Source: Candidatus Peribacteraceae bacterium
GTDB lineage: Bacteria > Patescibacteriota > Gracilibacteria > Peribacterales > Peribacteraceae
DNA: 64,000 nt
Direction: 5' to 3'
NCBI GenBank assembly: GCA_028718905.1
Contig: JAQUKV010000001.1
Location: 62,001-126,000, forward strand
Shown here: one piece after another, positions 17,187-26,852 of the stretch
How the letters are laid out: the number at the start of each line of letters is the position of its first letter
Position numbering within the stretch: position 1 is the first letter of the stretch
Position numbers and translations under genes: made by a program
Notes under the pieces: model-generated
Told to the model about the DNA's origin: nothing
Seen by the model: only the letters and a program-made list of their open reading frames with translations
Databases searched by the model: none

Positions 17187-17220
17187 AGGCAGGGGGGAAT
17201 GCGCGAACAGTATACCGCAT

Positions 17221-17835
17221 TCAGGAAAGTGAGAGGCCGCCCTGCCGCTTGGTTCGCGTATCACCGGTTGAGAGATCAATGATCGTTGAGGGGGGCGCAG
17301 GCGGCAGATCCCCGCTGTCCAGAATCAGGCCCGGCTGCACTGCAGAGGATGCAAATTGCCGTTCGATTTCCTGTGCCGTGTAGGGACTGGGTTCGCCGTG
17401 AAGATTGGCGGATGTGGTCGACAGAGGGCGGCCGAAGCGTGTGGCCAATTCCATCGCGAGAGGGTGGCTCGAGATGCGGCTGCCGAGTGTGGGATTAGGG
17501 CGTAGGGCGTAGGGCGTAGGAAATATCTGAGGGGCATCTTCGCGCAGAGGGAGGATCAGGGTGAGGGGACCGGGAAGGTGAGATTGCGCGAGAGCCTCCG
17601 CACGGTCATTCCACTCCACATACTTTTTAGCCTCTTCGACGGAAGGCAGCAGCGCGCTCACAGGCTGATCCGACGAGCGGTTTTTTATGGCGAAGAGTTT
17701 TTGAACTGCAGCGGGGTTCGAAAGATCACAGGCGAATCCGTAACAGGTTTCGGTGGCATGAGCCACGATTCCTCCCTGAGAAAGAATTTCAAGCGCCTGA
17801 GTGATGGCCTGTGACGAAGCGGGGAGGATCAGCAA
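17221..17835 (-). CDS. tsaC: Threonylcarbamoyl-AMP synthase (YrdC/Sua5 family)
   Basis: TsaC makes threonylcarbamoyl-AMP from Thr, bicarbonate and ATP for the t6A37 modification of ANN-decoding tRNAs; TsaB is encoded at 39567. The product (204 residues from a TTG at 17835; the frame is open to a GTG at 17895, but that part lies in a repeat) shows GGIVAHATETCYGFACD, KLFAIKNRSSDQPVSALL, PGPLTLILP and GRPLSTTSANLHGEPSP, the YrdC substrate-cleft motifs. An in-frame heptanucleotide array at 17496-17520 inserts PTPYALRPN between the PLREDAPQIF and PTLGSRISSHPLA segments. The same peptide occurs in the glycosyltransferase at 38562. Confidence 0.93.
   Translation of the reverse strand: MLILPASSQAITQALEILSQGGIVAHATETCYGFACDLSNPAAVQKLFAIKNRSSDQPVSALLPSVEEAKKYVEWNDRAEALAQSHLPGPLTLILPLREDAPQIFPTPYALRPNPTLGSRISSHPLAMELATRFGRPLSTTSANLHGEPSPYTAQEIERQFASSAVQPGLILDSGDLPPAPPSTIIDLSTGDTRTKRQGGLSLS
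17496..17520. repeat. Heptanucleotide array (TAGGGCG)3TAGG inside tsaC
   Basis: Three TAGGGCG units plus TAGG, identical over 25 bp to 39296-39320. In tsaC it is read in frame as PTPYALRP. Confidence 0.9.
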
Positions 17836-17837
17836 CA

Positions 17838-17943
17838 GTATGGAAAGTAAGGGAGACTGGAGAGGTAAAGAAGGAAAGGGAGGTGCGAGACCCACACTAT
17901 ACCTTCCATATTTTCTTTGCCTTCCTTACCTTTGTCCCCTTTC
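17838..17943. repeat. Purine/pyrimidine-rich inverted repeat between tsaC and dnaE
   Basis: GGAAAGTAAGGGAGACTGGA and GAGGTAAAGAAGGAAAGGGA face TACCTTCCATATTTTC and CCTTCCTTACCTTTGTCC. Same family as 16420-16530 and 45778-45887. Confidence 0.6.
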
Positions 17944-20900
17944 TTACGCTGTTGTCGCATATCCGCTCAGCACATCTTCAATTTTTTTCTCCAGAATCGT
18001 CGACATATTGATCGTGAGCGGGAGCGGGATCACCTGCCCGCCGATCCTGAGTTGCACTTTCTCTTTGCCGGGGAATGTCTCGAGTACGCGTTTCAGATCC
18101 AGCAGGAGTTTCTTGGGTGCGCGCTCCGGGAGCTCGATCGTATGGATGGAAATTTCGGTGGAGTAGGTCTTGGGCTCCGGCGGCGCATCTGCCGTCTTCT
18201 CTTTGGGCGCAGCCGCCTTCTTCTGTGGCTTCATTTCGGTTGATGCAGGTTCCGGAGCCTCGGTATCCATAAGCCCGATCTCCCGCAAAAGGTCTGCAAC
18301 CGGCATGCCGCTTAAGATCCATGCACTTAATGGCCCATGAAAGTCATTTGTCTGCACCGTGTCACCGACCGTCACCGTTTCGCCGGCGATGACGTTTCCT
18401 TCCTCATCCACCAGCTCAACCTCCTCCGGCTCATCCAGACGCTTGCGCGTGATGGTGAGACCGTGGCGCGCCTCCTCCTCGTCGAAGAACCCCTCTGCAC
18501 GTGCATGGGTGATCATGGTGGAGAGGACGGCGCGCTTGAGGGCGTCGGCACGGATCTGTAATTGTCCCGCACGCAGGTCCACCGTTCCGCCCACGACCAT
18601 CACCGAATCCGGGAGTTCCAGAATCTGGGCGAATTCGGCGTACACGCGCGGGAACAAGGTCGCCTCGATCTTGCCTGTCGGATCCTCGAGCAGGATCACG
18701 GCCATCGTCTCGCCTTTCTTCGTGGTGATGCGCTTGATGCTCTCGACGAGGCCGGCGATTTTCACCTTTTTCCCGCTGTCCTTCACGCTCAAGTCGACGA
18801 TGAGCTGCGCCTTCTTGCCGATGTATTTTTTTAAGCCCGCCAGCGGATGACTGCTGACGTACATGCCAAGCGTTTCTTTTTCCCACTGGAGCTTCTGCAG
18901 TGAAGTGGCTTCAGGTACTTTTGGAAAATCGATCTTGGCATCATCCATGCCGGCACTGGTGGCGGCAAACAGGTCATGTTGCGCCGCCGAGACATCGCCG
19001 CAGGATTTGGCGTAGTCGACTATTTTTTCATAGTGCTCCACCAGCGTCCTCCGCTCGCCCAGCGAATCGAGCGCACCGGATTTGGCGAGCGCCTCGAGCA
19101 GTTTTTTATTGAGGACCTTCGAAGGGACACGGCGCGCGAAATCCTCGATTGACGCGAATTTTCCTCCATCCTCGCGCACCAGTATGAGCTGCTGCACCGA
19201 GCTGTCGCCGATGCCCTTGATGGCGCTTAGGCCGAACCGGATGGAGCCTTTCTGGGCGGTCCCGCGCGTAACTTTGCCCCCTTGCGGCGGGATGGCGGTA
19301 AAGTGGCGGAGTGATTCATTGATATCCGGCGGCAGCACCAGAATGCCCATCTGTCGGCACTCCTCGATCTCGATCATCACGCGGTCTGTCCGCTGTGCGT
19401 CGGACGAGAGCAGCGCAGCCATGAATTCCGTCGGAAAGTGCGCCTTGAGGTAGGCCGTTTCGAAGGCGATGCGCGCGTAACCGGCGGCGTGGGATTTGTT
19501 GAAACCGTAACCGGCGAACGGCGTGATGACATCGTCGAAAATCTTTACCGCAAGGGCATTGGCATATCCCTTCTGCTGCGCGCCCTTCAGGAATTTTTCA
19601 CGCTGGGCATCGAGTTCGCTCTTAATTTTTTTTCCGATGGCCCTGCGCAGGATGTCCGCCTCGCCCAAGCTGAATCCGGCGAAAGCCTGTGCGATCTGCA
19701 ACACCTGTTCCTGATAGACCCCGATGCCATAGGTCGGTTCCAGAACCGGCTTGAGGTCATTGTGAAGGTACTCCACTTTCTCCTGCCCGTGTTTGCGTTT
19801 GATGAAGCTGGGGATCCATTCCATGGGGCCCGGACGGTAGAGCGAGACCATGGCGGTGATGTCACCGAAGACTGTGGGTTTGAGCTGTTTCAGGTAGCGG
19901 CGCATGCCCGGCGATTCCAGCTGAAAGACGCCCGTGGTGTCGCCCAGCTGCAGTAATTCGTATGTCGCAGGGTCGTCAATGGGCAGCGTCGTCGGGTCGA
20001 GCTTCAGGCCGTACAGGCGTTCGATGATCTCGAGGGTCGTCTGGATGACCGTGAGGTTTGTCAGGCCCAGAAAGTCCATTTTCAGAAGGCCCAACGCCTC
20101 CAGCGGCTTCGCTTCGTACTGGGTGATGATGATGTTTTCGTCCTTGGGAGCGCGCTGGAGGGCGGTATAGTTGACGGCAGGTTCTTCCGAAATAATGACA
20201 CCGCAGGCGTGTACCGAAACGTGGCGCGCCTTGCCTTCCAGTTTAAGAGCGGTATCGATGATCTTGCGGTACGTTTCGTTGGAGTCGTAAGCCGATTTGA
20301 GCTCCTGTGTCTCGAGTGCCTCCTGCAGTTTGGTTCCCGGACGGTCCGTAATGAGCTTTGCCAGCGCGTTCATTTCGAGAAACGGAACGCCGTAGGCGCG
20401 TCCCACGTCTTTCACCGCCGCACGTGCGGCCAGGGTCCCGAATGTGCAGATCTGCACGACATGATCGATGCCGTACTTTTGCCGCACATAATCCAGAATT
20501 TCGTCGCGTCGCGTATCGGCGAAGTCGATGTCGAAATCCGGCATCGAGATGCGTTCGGGATTCAGAAAGCGTTCGAAGAAGAGGCCGTGCTCCAGCGGAT
20601 CCAAACCGGTGATATTGAGACAGTAAGAGACCAGAGAGCCTGCGGCCGACCCGCGGCCCGGTCCTACGGTGATACCGCGGCGCTTCGCCTCGTTCACGAA
20701 GTCGGCAACAATCAGAAAGTACCCCGCGAATCCCACCTGTTCGATGATCTTGAGTTCATATTCCAGTCTCTGGCGGTGTTCCTCGGCGGCATGGGGATAG
20801 CGCGCTGCCAGTCCTTCCGTTGCGAGACGCCGCAGCTCCTTTGCCTCGGTCGTTCCCGCGGGGACTTGAAAACGGGGAATACGGTACTTTCCCAATTCCA

Positions 20901-21735
20901 GAGTGACGGAGCAGCGGTCAGCGATGACACGGGTATTCGTGAGTGCCTCGGGCACATGGGCAAAGGCCTGCTCCATTTCCGCAAACGGACGCATGGAGAA
21001 GTCACTGTCGCGCATTGAGAATCGCGCAGGATCGGCGACGTTTGCATTCTTCTGAATACAAAGGAGTACGTCGTGAGCCTCGCTGTCCCCCGGGCGGCAG
21101 TAGTGGCTGGAGCAGGTGGCGACCAGCGGCACGCCCAATTTTTTCCCCCAGGCGACGAGCTGCTGGTTCACTTCGTTCTGCCCCGTGACATTGGGCAGAT
21201 CCATGAGCTCGAAGAAGAGGTTGTCTTTGCCGAAGAAGGAGCGGTAGAGCTCCGTGAGCTCCTGTATACGCTCACCGTCTTCCACCAATGCCGCCTGCGG
21301 GATGGCGCCGCCAATCGGGCCCGTGAGAGCGATCAATCCTTTGCCATACTTACCGAGCAGCTCCGCATCCACCCGCGGCTTGTAGTACATGCCTTCGAGT
21401 GCCGCGTGTGTGGCCAGTTCCAGCAGGTTGTGATAACCCTCCTCGTTTTCCGCGAGCAGAACCAGGGGGTAACGCTTGGTATCGGTTCCGGTTTCTTGAT
21501 CGAATCGCGTGCGGGCCGCGACGTAGGTTTCCAATCCCAGAATCGGCTTGAGGTCGGCCTTCTTCGCCGCCCGATAGAACTCCACCAGGCCGTAGGTATA
21601 GCCCTTGTCGGCGATGCCGACGGCATGCTGACCAAGCTCCTTTGCGCGTTCCACGATTTCCTCCGGGCTCGGCAGAGCTTCGAGGAGGGAGTAAGTACTG
21701 TGGCAGTGGAGATGGACAAAGTCCTCGGGTTTCAT
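17944..21735 (-). CDS. dnaE: DNA polymerase III subunit alpha
   Basis: The replicative polymerase. The 1263-residue product has an N-terminal PHP domain (FVHLHCHSTYSLLEALPS), palm and fingers with the catalytic PDFDIDFAD near residues 397-405, GPGRGSAAGSLVSYCLNI, a helix-hairpin-helix region (FGLSAIKGIG), an OB domain (VKIAGLVESIKRITTKKGE) and a C-terminal region ending in helices. Length exceeds E. coli DnaE (1160) through an Ala/Glu/Pro-rich linker (EPASTEMKPQKKAAAPKEK) near the end. A -10 box TACACT ends 9 nt before the ATG and no Shine-Dalgarno motif is present. Confidence 0.97.
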   Translation of the reverse strand: MKPEDFVHLHCHSTYSLLEALPSPEEIVERAKELGQHAVGIADKGYTYGLVEFYRAAKKADLKPILGLETYVAARTRFDQETGTDTKRYPLVLLAENEEGYHNLLELATHAALEGMYYKPRVDAELLGKYGKGLIALTGPIGGAIPQAALVEDGERIQELTELYRSFFGKDNLFFELMDLPNVTGQNEVNQQLVAWGKKLGVPLVATCSSHYCRPGDSEAHDVLLCIQKNANVADPARFSMRDSDFSMRPFAEMEQAFAHVPEALTNTRVIADRCSVTLELGKYRIPRFQVPAGTTEAKELRRLATEGLAARYPHAAEEHRQRLEYELKIIEQVGFAGYFLIVADFVNEAKRRGITVGPGRGSAAGSLVSYCLNITGLDPLEHGLFFERFLNPERISMPDFDIDFADTRRDEILDYVRQKYGIDHVVQICTFGTLAARAAVKDVGRAYGVPFLEMNALAKLITDRPGTKLQEALETQELKSAYDSNETYRKIIDTALKLEGKARHVSVHACGVIISEEPAVNYTALQRAPKDENIIITQYEAKPLEALGLLKMDFLGLTNLTVIQTTLEIIERLYGLKLDPTTLPIDDPATYELLQLGDTTGVFQLESPGMRRYLKQLKPTVFGDITAMVSLYRPGPMEWIPSFIKRKHGQEKVEYLHNDLKPVLEPTYGIGVYQEQVLQIAQAFAGFSLGEADILRRAIGKKIKSELDAQREKFLKGAQQKGYANALAVKIFDDVITPFAGYGFNKSHAAGYARIAFETAYLKAHFPTEFMAALLSSDAQRTDRVMIEIEECRQMGILVLPPDINESLRHFTAIPPQGGKVTRGTAQKGSIRFGLSAIKGIGDSSVQQLILVREDGGKFASIEDFARRVPSKVLNKKLLEALAKSGALDSLGERRTLVEHYEKIVDYAKSCGDVSAAQHDLFAATSAGMDDAKIDFPKVPEATSLQKLQWEKETLGMYVSSHPLAGLKKYIGKKAQLIVDLSVKDSGKKVKIAGLVESIKRITTKKGETMAVILLEDPTGKIEATLFPRVYAEFAQILELPDSVMVVGGTVDLRAGQLQIRADALKRAVLSTMITHARAEGFFDEEEARHGLTITRKRLDEPEEVELVDEEGNVIAGETVTVGDTVQTNDFHGPLSAWILSGMPVADLLREIGLMDTEAPEPASTEMKPQKKAAAPKEKTADAPPEPKTYSTEISIHTIELPERAPKKLLLDLKRVLETFPGKEKVQLRIGGQVIPLPLTINMSTILEKKIEDVLSGYATTA

Positions 21736-21744
21736 GGGGATGTG

Positions 21745-21750
21745 AGTGTA
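21745..21750 (-). promoter_or_regulatory. -10 element of dnaE
   Basis: TACACT on the minus strand with 9 nt to the ATG; a leader of only a few bases is predicted. The same hexamer and spacing precede murB. Confidence 0.45.
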
Positions 21751-21754
21751 GCAG

Positions 21755-22045
21755 GAAGGTTGGTTATTGTGGCTTTATTCGTTTACTCTTTACGGCCTTT
21801 TTCCGCTGACAAAACAGGGACAATTTTTTCATTGAAAGAATATGAAAGATTGTTCCTGTCCTTTCTTTGCCAGGCGCGGCAAAGAAAGGACCAACCCCGC
21901 ACCAGTTCCTCGCTACGGCTCGAAACGATGCAGGGCAAGAGAAAGTGCTGCGCCTATGAACCCCGACGCTTAGGCCGCCACATAGGCGCGTTTCCATAGA
22001 TTTTGTTGGTTGTTTTGTTTCCCACCACTCTCCCCGATTGTTTTT
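21755..22045. repeat. Intergenic repeat-rich region between dnaE and the secreted-protein operon
   Basis: No convincing gene. It contains a 12-bp hairpin CCTTTCTTTGCC-aggcgc-GGCAAAGAAAGG (about 21858-21893), resembling the CCACCTTTGT/ACAAAGGTGG hairpin inserted in the FkbM gene near 62160, and a T/G-rich tract TTTTGTTGGTTGTTTTGTTT (near 22000-22021) that recurs near 33501, 38515, 58727 and 62336. It follows the 3' end of the five-gene operon and may include its terminator. Confidence 0.5.
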
Positions 22046-22048
22046 TCA

Positions 22049-23608
22049 TTAAAGCCCCGCCGCATTTTTGCACTTCGTTGCGACATCCTCATCCAATGCC
22101 GCCCCGTTGATGTAGGGGAAACACTCGTCCTTGAAGATGATCTTCAGGATGCGGTCCAGTTGCTCATTGCAGGGACGGAAAATGCAGGAAGTGCGCAGGA
22201 ACGCGGCAAAATCGCGCACGAATTTGCGCACTCCCTTGTCGGATGATTGCACAGTCAGGGCGAGCCCCCGCACTTCCTTACGCAGCGGCGCGAGTGTCTC
22301 GAGGACCCGGAGCGGGGCATCAATGGTTTTTGCAATTTGGGTGCTTTCCTCTTTGGCCTGATTCAGGCTGAACTTCTGCAGGTACTGCTGCACGTCGCTG
22401 CGCGTACCGAGCAGCCAGAAGAGCATGCCGTTTTCCATCTGGTCAGCGGCTTTCCGCTCGGGGGTTCCCTCGGGCAGCTGATTGGCGTTGCGCAGGTAGG
22501 GAGGCGGCAGGCGGTCACGTCCCCACGCATTCCAGAGGATGGAGAGTTTCGGCATGAGCACGATTTCGTTGGTCGAGAACGAAAACGGTCCGCGACGCTC
22601 CCAGTACGCGACCCCTTTGGGCAGGGTTTCGCCTTCCGCGAGACATCCGTTCTTCACTTTGTGCGTGCGCTTGCCGCTCGCTCCCGCTCCGAAATTCGAC
22701 AGATCCATTGTTCCTCCGCCCAGGCGCCGTTCCAAATTGACAATGGTGTCTTTGACCGTTGCGATGTCCGTGATTGCCGCATCGCGGTCTTGCACCAGTT
22801 TCTGCAGACCTTCGATCTCCTTCGTGATGCCCTCGGGGCCGTTCATGCGGTCATTCAGGATCGAGAGGTCGCACCCATATCCCACGCCGGTGGGGGGCAG
22901 ATAATCACTCGAGAAGGGACAAGGCTCTTCTTCATCCTCTCCGCCCGATTCCGTCGAGGTGCACCCTGCCTGTATGCAGGCATACCGTCTTTTGAATGTC
23001 ATTCCTCTGTTGCGCTCACACTCGACGGAGCCGTCCTCGTCCACCTGTTGACATGTTCGTTTGTCGTTCCCTGCCTCCGGTTCGCCGGGGCAGCACCAGA
23101 AGGAAGGAGGATCGAATCCGTACAATGACCCTTCCTCTTCATCCACGTACGTCGGATCCCGTACACCCAGCAGTAGTGCCTTGTACCGGTTATTCAGGTA
23201 GCGCTGCATGGAAATCAGTTTCACCGCTTCCGAGATGCGTCCGGCGTCGATGGCGTCATTCTTCCGTATCCGCGCGCGTTCCATCCAGCCTTCGATGATC
23301 AGCGTGTCCAGCCGTAAACACGGGCTGTTTTCGATCAGATCCTTCTGCTGTTCCACAATGCGCAGATCCGTGTCGACATTGAGGAGGATGACGCCGGTAA
23401 TCTGATCGAGCCAGAAGAGCTTGAGCACTTTGTCCGAGGTCGTGTCGCCCCCGCCCGCACTGTCGAGCCCCTTCCGGACGCGGCGGACCACTCGTTCTAT
23501 ATAGGGAGAGACCGGCTTCAGATCGGCGTACTGATCTCCGGCCGCCGTTGCCGGTGAAGCGACGGAGAAGGCGAGCAGGCCGATGAACAACAGGGACGTG
23601 CGTTTCAT
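22049..23608 (-). CDS. Exported Cys-containing protein of unknown function (operon gene 5)
   Basis: A 519-residue protein that opens with a signal peptide (MKRTSLLFIGLLAFSVASPATAA, cleavage after ATA or TAA), so it acts outside the cytoplasm. The mature part has a helical N-terminal region (to about 160), a Cys-rich segment (WCCPGEPEAGNDKRTCQQ, CIQAGCTSTESGGEDEEEPC) near 175-250, and a helical C-terminal half ending with four more Cys residues (CIFRPCNEQL, DECFPYI, KCKNAAGL). I recognise no family. Its ATG overlaps the TGA of the preceding gene (ATGA, 23605-23608), so translation is coupled. Last gene of the five-gene operon. Confidence 0.85.
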   Translation of the reverse strand: MKRTSLLFIGLLAFSVASPATAAGDQYADLKPVSPYIERVVRRVRKGLDSAGGGDTTSDKVLKLFWLDQITGVILLNVDTDLRIVEQQKDLIENSPCLRLDTLIIEGWMERARIRKNDAIDAGRISEAVKLISMQRYLNNRYKALLLGVRDPTYVDEEEGSLYGFDPPSFWCCPGEPEAGNDKRTCQQVDEDGSVECERNRGMTFKRRYACIQAGCTSTESGGEDEEEPCPFSSDYLPPTGVGYGCDLSILNDRMNGPEGITKEIEGLQKLVQDRDAAITDIATVKDTIVNLERRLGGGTMDLSNFGAGASGKRTHKVKNGCLAEGETLPKGVAYWERRGPFSFSTNEIVLMPKLSILWNAWGRDRLPPPYLRNANQLPEGTPERKAADQMENGMLFWLLGTRSDVQQYLQKFSLNQAKEESTQIAKTIDAPLRVLETLAPLRKEVRGLALTVQSSDKGVRKFVRDFAAFLRTSCIFRPCNEQLDRILKIIFKDECFPYINGAALDEDVATKCKNAAGL

Positions 23609-26070
23609 TCCGATGGTGATGAAGAGGCACTGCAGAAGTCCGGCTTTTCAACTGCCTGGCGCGGACAGGTCTCGAGCGGGAACTGGGTTTTTTCCATGGA
23701 GTTCAATAATTGGTTCGCCGTGCGCAAGGTGTCGGAGAGGGCACTGCCCGCCCACGAGAGGTAACGTGTGAGCAGCGAAGAGCCGATGCGCGCGGCAATG
23801 CTCTGCGTCATGCGTTGCAGCTGCATGGTCGGTATGTCATTTTCCTCGATCTGAGCGGCAAAACTGAGCGCCGTCGATACATAGTCGCTGGTGGGGATGT
23901 TCAATCTCCGCTGATAATTAAACTGGCAGAGGATCGGCGGGGTTTGGGCGGGGAGCCCGTTGAGCTGGCAGAGCGCGCGATCCAGCGATTCCACCAGCAG
24001 GCGCGGGTTGTAGGCCGGCGTGAGGGGCGGCGAAACGGCAGGAAGCGTGATCAGCCCGCCCGCCTGCGAGTCGTCCACTGCGCAGGAATCCCACGGATAC
24101 GATTCATCGCCCACAACCAGTGCCATCCGGCCAGGAATGACGCGGGATTGCTCGATGGACTGCTCGATGCACTGGCCGACGTAGCAGAGATTGTTGCCGA
24201 TGGTGTTTTCATATTTGGTCTGGCAGCCCGGTGTGCAGGCGCCGTTCATACCTTCTTTCATTGCTGCTGCAATTGGCTCTTTGTTTGCCATGTCACTCAC
24301 GAGCTCATCGCAGGATAGATAGGAAGATGTGTCTTTCTGCGCGATGGCCATTAACTTATTCCAGATCGTTTCTGTATCCAGAGAAGAGCAAATAGTTTTG
24401 CCATAACGTTCACAGCTCTTATTGGCACCTGCGCCTATGCACTCATCGATAGATACGTTTGCCCGTTCAAGGATGCCATTTGTGTCCAGTATGCGACAGC
24501 TGGCTCGATACGCTTCTGCTTCAAGGGCACAACAGGTCTCATCATCGATTGTTGTGTCTTCGCGTCGTAATGGGCACAGTTGCTGGGCGTGGATAAGTTC
24601 GTGAATAAGGCCAGAAGCCAAGAGAGACGGATGGTTTTTTCTAGAGAGACAAATTTTAATGATGCCGTTTTCATCCTTTAGCTGGGTCTCTGAGTCAAAG
24701 CCATCAATCCCACCACAACTTTCGGAACAGACAATATCTACCACGCAATTACTACAATGTCCTGGACGCAGATCGGGATCCTCTTCCGCCGTGTCTTTCG
24801 ACATTTCTTCGGGATGGAGGGGAATCCGCCACCAGCCCGTGCGGCAGACATCCGGGCCGGAGGCCGTGATGGCGACAGGCTGCTTGGCCTGCGTGGGTTT
24901 GCACTCTGCGAGCACGATGGATTTGGGATCTTTGTCGGGGATCTCGGCATTGCACCGGTCGGGCCGCATCGGGCGGCAGAGATACCCGTCCCGCGCGAAC
25001 GGAAGCTGGCACAGGCCACCCTCGTCGGCTCCGGGTTCTTTGGGGGGATCTTCGTACCGGCCGCCGGGACGGACCATGTAATTGTCGACGACCGTGCAGT
25101 ATGCTTCGCCCAGCTTGTCCGTGTCACAGGGGGCTCCTCCCAGAATGCCGATCGGAACCGATTCCAGCATCAGATCCCACCCCAGCCCCACGTCGCGCAC
25201 GACTTCCCCATTCACGTTCTCCGCCATCATCCAGACGATGACATGCGCGGGGTCATCGAGCCTGCGCAGCGGAAAGATGACGATCTCTCCGCGCTGGAGC
25301 ATGGGATCAAATTCAGAAACGGCTGCGGGTAAAGCGTCGCGTAAAGCCCGGAGCTTCTCTTCCACGGCGCACGAACGCTCTTCGATGGCCTCAAACAATT
25401 CCGTGCTGCCCTGTGTTTCACGGCAGGGCTCCTTGTCGAATGCGGCGATGCCGTAGCGGTAGCGCCAGACGGCATTCGGCACGTATTTTTTCAATTCAGC
25501 ACCGAGATCATCAAACATGCCGTCGGTGATACTGTCCGGCCGGGGAACGGCCCGTATGAGCGGGAATACTTCAGGGGTGAGCAGGGCGTCATCCTGACTG
25601 CGCCAGAGATTACGGATCGTGAGTGTGCGTTCCGCAATCGTGAAGATATCGCCCATGCCACCCATCACGCCCGTTTCGTAGCCCGTTGCAATGTGCAGAA
25701 GGTCAGTGGAGAGCGTGCGCGTTTCGATGATATCCCGTCCCCAATCGCGGAACATCTGATAGGTCTGCGGGCAGGCGTCGTACGTAACGGCATACTTCTC
25801 ACAGAAATCATCGAGTCGCGTTTCGAAGGCGGCCTTTACTGCTTCTTTCATATCCGCTGCCGTCTTGCCTTTGGGAATCATGTTCTCCTGATCCGCCAGT
25901 TGCACGACATAGTTGATGATCTGCTCATCCACCCCTTCCAGTGCAACCTCCTTCAGCGTGACACTGTGCATGTTTTCGTAGATCTGCAGGCCGCCAAGGC
26001 TCTGCGCATGCACGCCTGTGGCGGTGAGCAGCAGCAGAACGAAGCCGAGAGGGGCGAAGAGGTGTTTCAC
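23605..26070 (-). CDS. Exported Cys-rich protein with HExxH metallopeptidase-like motif (operon gene 4)
   Basis: An 821-residue product starting at a GTG that overlaps the preceding stop (GTGA). The signal peptide is MKHLFAPLGFVLLLLTATGVHA. Residues 1-330 are mostly helical. The middle is Cys-rich (CQLPFARDGYLCRPMRPDRC, CSNCVVDIVCSESCGG). Residues 490-494 read HELIH in ASGLIHELIHAQQLC, followed about 20 residues later by EAEAYRASC, an arrangement like a zinc metallopeptidase with a downstream Glu ligand. The stretch coding for this module (about 24250-24780) is visibly AT-richer than its surroundings, suggesting a separate origin. The overall family is unknown. Peptidase activity is inferred only from the motif. 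Confidence 0.85.
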   Translation of the reverse strand: MKHLFAPLGFVLLLLTATGVHAQSLGGLQIYENMHSVTLKEVALEGVDEQIINYVVQLADQENMIPKGKTAADMKEAVKAAFETRLDDFCEKYAVTYDACPQTYQMFRDWGRDIIETRTLSTDLLHIATGYETGVMGGMGDIFTIAERTLTIRNLWRSQDDALLTPEVFPLIRAVPRPDSITDGMFDDLGAELKKYVPNAVWRYRYGIAAFDKEPCRETQGSTELFEAIEERSCAVEEKLRALRDALPAAVSEFDPMLQRGEIVIFPLRRLDDPAHVIVWMMAENVNGEVVRDVGLGWDLMLESVPIGILGGAPCDTDKLGEAYCTVVDNYMVRPGGRYEDPPKEPGADEGGLCQLPFARDGYLCRPMRPDRCNAEIPDKDPKSIVLAECKPTQAKQPVAITASGPDVCRTGWWRIPLHPEEMSKDTAEEDPDLRPGHCSNCVVDIVCSESCGGIDGFDSETQLKDENGIIKICLSRKNHPSLLASGLIHELIHAQQLCPLRREDTTIDDETCCALEAEAYRASCRILDTNGILERANVSIDECIGAGANKSCERYGKTICSSLDTETIWNKLMAIAQKDTSSYLSCDELVSDMANKEPIAAAMKEGMNGACTPGCQTKYENTIGNNLCYVGQCIEQSIEQSRVIPGRMALVVGDESYPWDSCAVDDSQAGGLITLPAVSPPLTPAYNPRLLVESLDRALCQLNGLPAQTPPILCQFNYQRRLNIPTSDYVSTALSFAAQIEENDIPTMQLQRMTQSIAARIGSSLLTRYLSWAGSALSDTLRTANQLLNSMEKTQFPLETCPRQAVEKPDFCSASSSPSE

Positions 26071-26852
26071 TGCGGCAAATCACGAAGAGGATCTTTGGCG
26101 TTCCAGATGCGTGGCAGACAGGCACTGGCCTCCGCGCCGAGAGCGAGGGCGTTGCGGATGTCGAGCGAGGCACGCTCGATGCACTGCAGTTCCGTATGGA
26201 GCGGCAGCAGGCGGCTCAACCCTGCCAGCACAGCGAGTGAGCGGTTGAGCGTGGGGCGGGCGACAGCCAGCTCCCGTGCGATTGTTTCGTCCTCTTCCGA
26301 TACCTGCGTGATGAGCTGGGTCAGTGTGATTGCCGTATCCTGTCCCTGAGCGCTCGACGCATTTTCCAGCGTTTTGATCGCATCCTGATGCAGAAAGTAC
26401 AGTCTTTCCTGCAGAGCGCACTCGTAAGCACGTAAAAATTCCAGCAGGACGGAGCTCATTTCCCACTGACTGACGGCTGCCCCCTTCCAGCCGGGCAGTT
26501 TTTTCGCAAGTTCCTGCAGTTTGGGGCCGGCTGGCAGAACGTCGTTCCCCGTGGCTGCAGCACATTTTGGCGCGCGCATGAACGACTGAAGATGTTCCTC
26601 AATCACTGCCGCGGCGGTTGTGTGATAGTACTGCGGCCACTCGGGGAAATTCCCGTCCTGAAAGGGCAATTGTGCGTAGCCATCGGTGAAGCGGGAACAG
26701 GGAGTGAGAATGGAATTCTCCTGCTCGCGCTGCATCAGCAGATTCACGCTCGTTGCGGTGAGTTCTTTTGGGCGGGTGATCACGTTGGCGCAGAGCACCG
26801 CCAGCAGGAGCAGAGTGAGCAGGCCGATGATGTGCATCGGGCGGGAGGACAT
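26067..26852 (-). CDS. Membrane-anchored protein of unknown function (operon gene 3)
   Basis: A 261-residue product with one N-terminal hydrophobic segment (HIIGLLTLLLLAVLCANVI, residues 7-25), a membrane anchor or uncleaved signal. The remainder is a helical extracytoplasmic domain with six Cys residues (one inside the anchor, the others scattered as C-x-C-free single residues such as LTPCSRF, APKCAAA, YECALQ, LQCIER, SACLPR), compatible with disulfides. No known motif. Its ATG shares a base with the stop of the upstream gene (TGATG at 26852), and its own stop overlaps the next start, the tight packing of a translationally coupled operon. Confidence 0.83.
   Translation of the reverse strand: MSSRPMHIIGLLTLLLLAVLCANVITRPKELTATSVNLLMQREQENSILTPCSRFTDGYAQLPFQDGNFPEWPQYYHTTAAAVIEEHLQSFMRAPKCAAATGNDVLPAGPKLQELAKKLPGWKGAAVSQWEMSSVLLEFLRAYECALQERLYFLHQDAIKTLENASSAQGQDTAITLTQLITQVSEEDETIARELAVARPTLNRSLAVLAGLSRLLPLHTELQCIERASLDIRNALALGAEASACLPRIWNAKDPLRDLPQ

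Noticed and set aside
17836..17895. N-terminal extension of TsaC from the GTG at 17895
   Set aside because: These 20 codons lie in a repeat-family inverted repeat and precede the first YrdC strand; a TTG at 17835 fits better, though the start is not certain.
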